NCBI GenBank assembly: GCA_039931635.1
Contig: JBDTRO010000284.1
Coordinates: 1 to 8,933 of the forward strand
Length of the DNA: 8,933 nucleotides
Reading direction: 5' to 3'
Source: RBG-16-66-20 sp039931635
Lineage (GTDB): Bacteria; Pseudomonadota; Gammaproteobacteria; Burkholderiales; SG8-39
How positions within the stretch are numbered: the stretch's first letter is position 1; each line of letters starts with the position of its first letter. Below, piece by piece: positions 8,322 to 8,933 of the stretch. Under the pieces are notes generated by a model. The model saw nothing but the letters and a program-made list of their open reading frames with translations, made no database searches and had not been told where the DNA came from. Position numbers and translations under genes: made by a program.

Positions 8322-8344
8322 CACTGCGACACGAGACCCTGCCC

Positions 8345-8933
8345 ATGCCCCGCGCGCTGCCAAAATCCATCGACGAAACGCACAAGATGCTCGGCGAGGC
8401 CGATTACGTGGCCGACCGCAGCCTGGCGACGGCCCTGTACCTGTCGCTCGCGATGCAGCGGCCAATGTTCCTGGAGGGCGAAGCGGGCGTCGGCAAGACC
8501 GAAATTGCCAAGGTGATTGCGGCATCGCTGGGCCGCGAGCTGATCCGTCTGCAGTGCTACGAAGGGCTGGACATCGCGCAGGCGGCGTATGAGTGGAACT
8601 ACGCGCGCCAGATGATCGAGATCAGGCTGGCCGAGGCGGCGGGCGAGAAGTCGAAGGAGAAGATGTCGCAGAACATTTTCTCGGAGAAATTCCTGGTCAA
8701 GCGCGCGCTCGCGCAGGCGCTCGAGGGCAAGAAGGGCGCCGCGCCGGTGTTGCTAATTGACGAACTGGACCGCACCGACGAGCCGTTCGAGGCCTACCTG
8801 CTGGAAGTGCTCTCGGACTGGCAGATCACGATTCCCGAGATCGGCACGCTCAAGGCGGTGGAACCGCCGGTGGTGATCATTACCTCCAACCGCACGCGCG
8901 AGATTCACGACGCGGTGAAGCGCCGCTGCTTCT
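8345..8933 (+). CDS. coxD: MoxR-type AAA+ ATPase, CoxD-like (cut by right window edge)
   Basis: AAA+ ATPase of the MoxR group. In the Oligotropha cox cluster, CoxD acts as a chaperone-like ATPase in maturing the CO-dehydrogenase active site. The visible 196 codons start at the ATG at 8345 with MPRALPKSIDETHKMLGEADYVADRSLATALYLSLAMQRP in family order. They show Walker A GEAGVGKT at residues 45-52, Walker B in LLIDELDR (about 136-143) with D139 and E140, sensor-1 TSN at 180-182, and the motif VKRRCF at the edge. Relatives have roughly 280-300 residues, so about a third is missing. A VWA-domain partner gene (CoxE type) usually follows; it would lie outside the window. The ribosome site is weak, and the start was chosen because the protein begins where relatives do. 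Family assignment is firm; the link to this particular hydroxylase is inferred from proximity. Confidence 0.88.
   Translation, partial: MPRALPKSIDETHKMLGEADYVADRSLATALYLSLAMQRPMFLEGEAGVGKTEIAKVIAASLGRELIRLQCYEGLDIAQAAYEWNYARQMIEIRLAEAAGEKSKEKMSQNIFSEKFLVKRALAQALEGKKGAAPVLLIDELDRTDEPFEAYLLEVLSDWQITIPEIGTLKAVEPPVVIITSNRTREIHDAVKRRCF

Larger units (their letters stand above)
8190..8344. other. Divergent intergenic region between binding-protein and AAA+ ATPase genes
   Basis: This 155-nt spacer should hold leftward and rightward promoters, but no hexamer pair at good spacing was found in either direction. It contains two inverted repeats (8245-8279 and 8302-8321). The AAA+ gene has only a weak ribosome site (GAG at 8333-8335). 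Confidence 0.6.

Overview
The window is high-GC, densely packed bacterial DNA with short intergenic gaps and strong Shine-Dalgarno sites. Gene content and codon use fit a proteobacterium, most likely a betaproteobacterium; this is inference, because no rRNA or other phylogenetic marker is present. No tRNA, rRNA, CRISPR array, insertion sequence or phage gene was seen.

Left part (1-2952, minus strand): a heavy-metal RND efflux module. A lipoprotein membrane-fusion protein (1825-2952) lies 2 nt upstream of a CzcA-type inner-membrane pump, which runs off the left edge after about 607 of roughly 1040 residues. The pump carries the complete D-D-E proton-relay motif of divalent-cation pumps.

Centre (3109-6757, plus strand): a three-gene operon for a molybdenum hydroxylase of the aerobic CO-dehydrogenase family. 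The order is iron-sulfur subunit (coxS type), molybdopterin subunit (coxL type), FAD subunit (coxM type). Both the S-L-M order and the active-site loop AYRGAGR, with Gly where true CO dehydrogenase has its copper-binding Cys, identify the 'form II' or CoxL-like group, whose physiological substrate is not settled. A candidate promoter and a 9-bp direct repeat precede the operon. A strong nested-hairpin terminator follows it.

Right part: two minus-strand genes, a GYD-domain protein (6873-7166) and an orphan ABC_sub_bind-type periplasmic binding protein (7212-8189). They separate the operon from a plus-strand MoxR/CoxD-type AAA+ ATPase (8345 to the right edge), a family used to mature the active site of CO-dehydrogenase-like enzymes.

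Taken together, the right two-thirds looks like a form II cox locus with its maturation ATPase displaced by an inverted two-gene block, next to an unrelated metal-efflux operon. Nothing here is a clearly new system. The open questions are the substrate of the hydroxylase, the role of the GYD and binding-protein genes, and a few small sequence structures.
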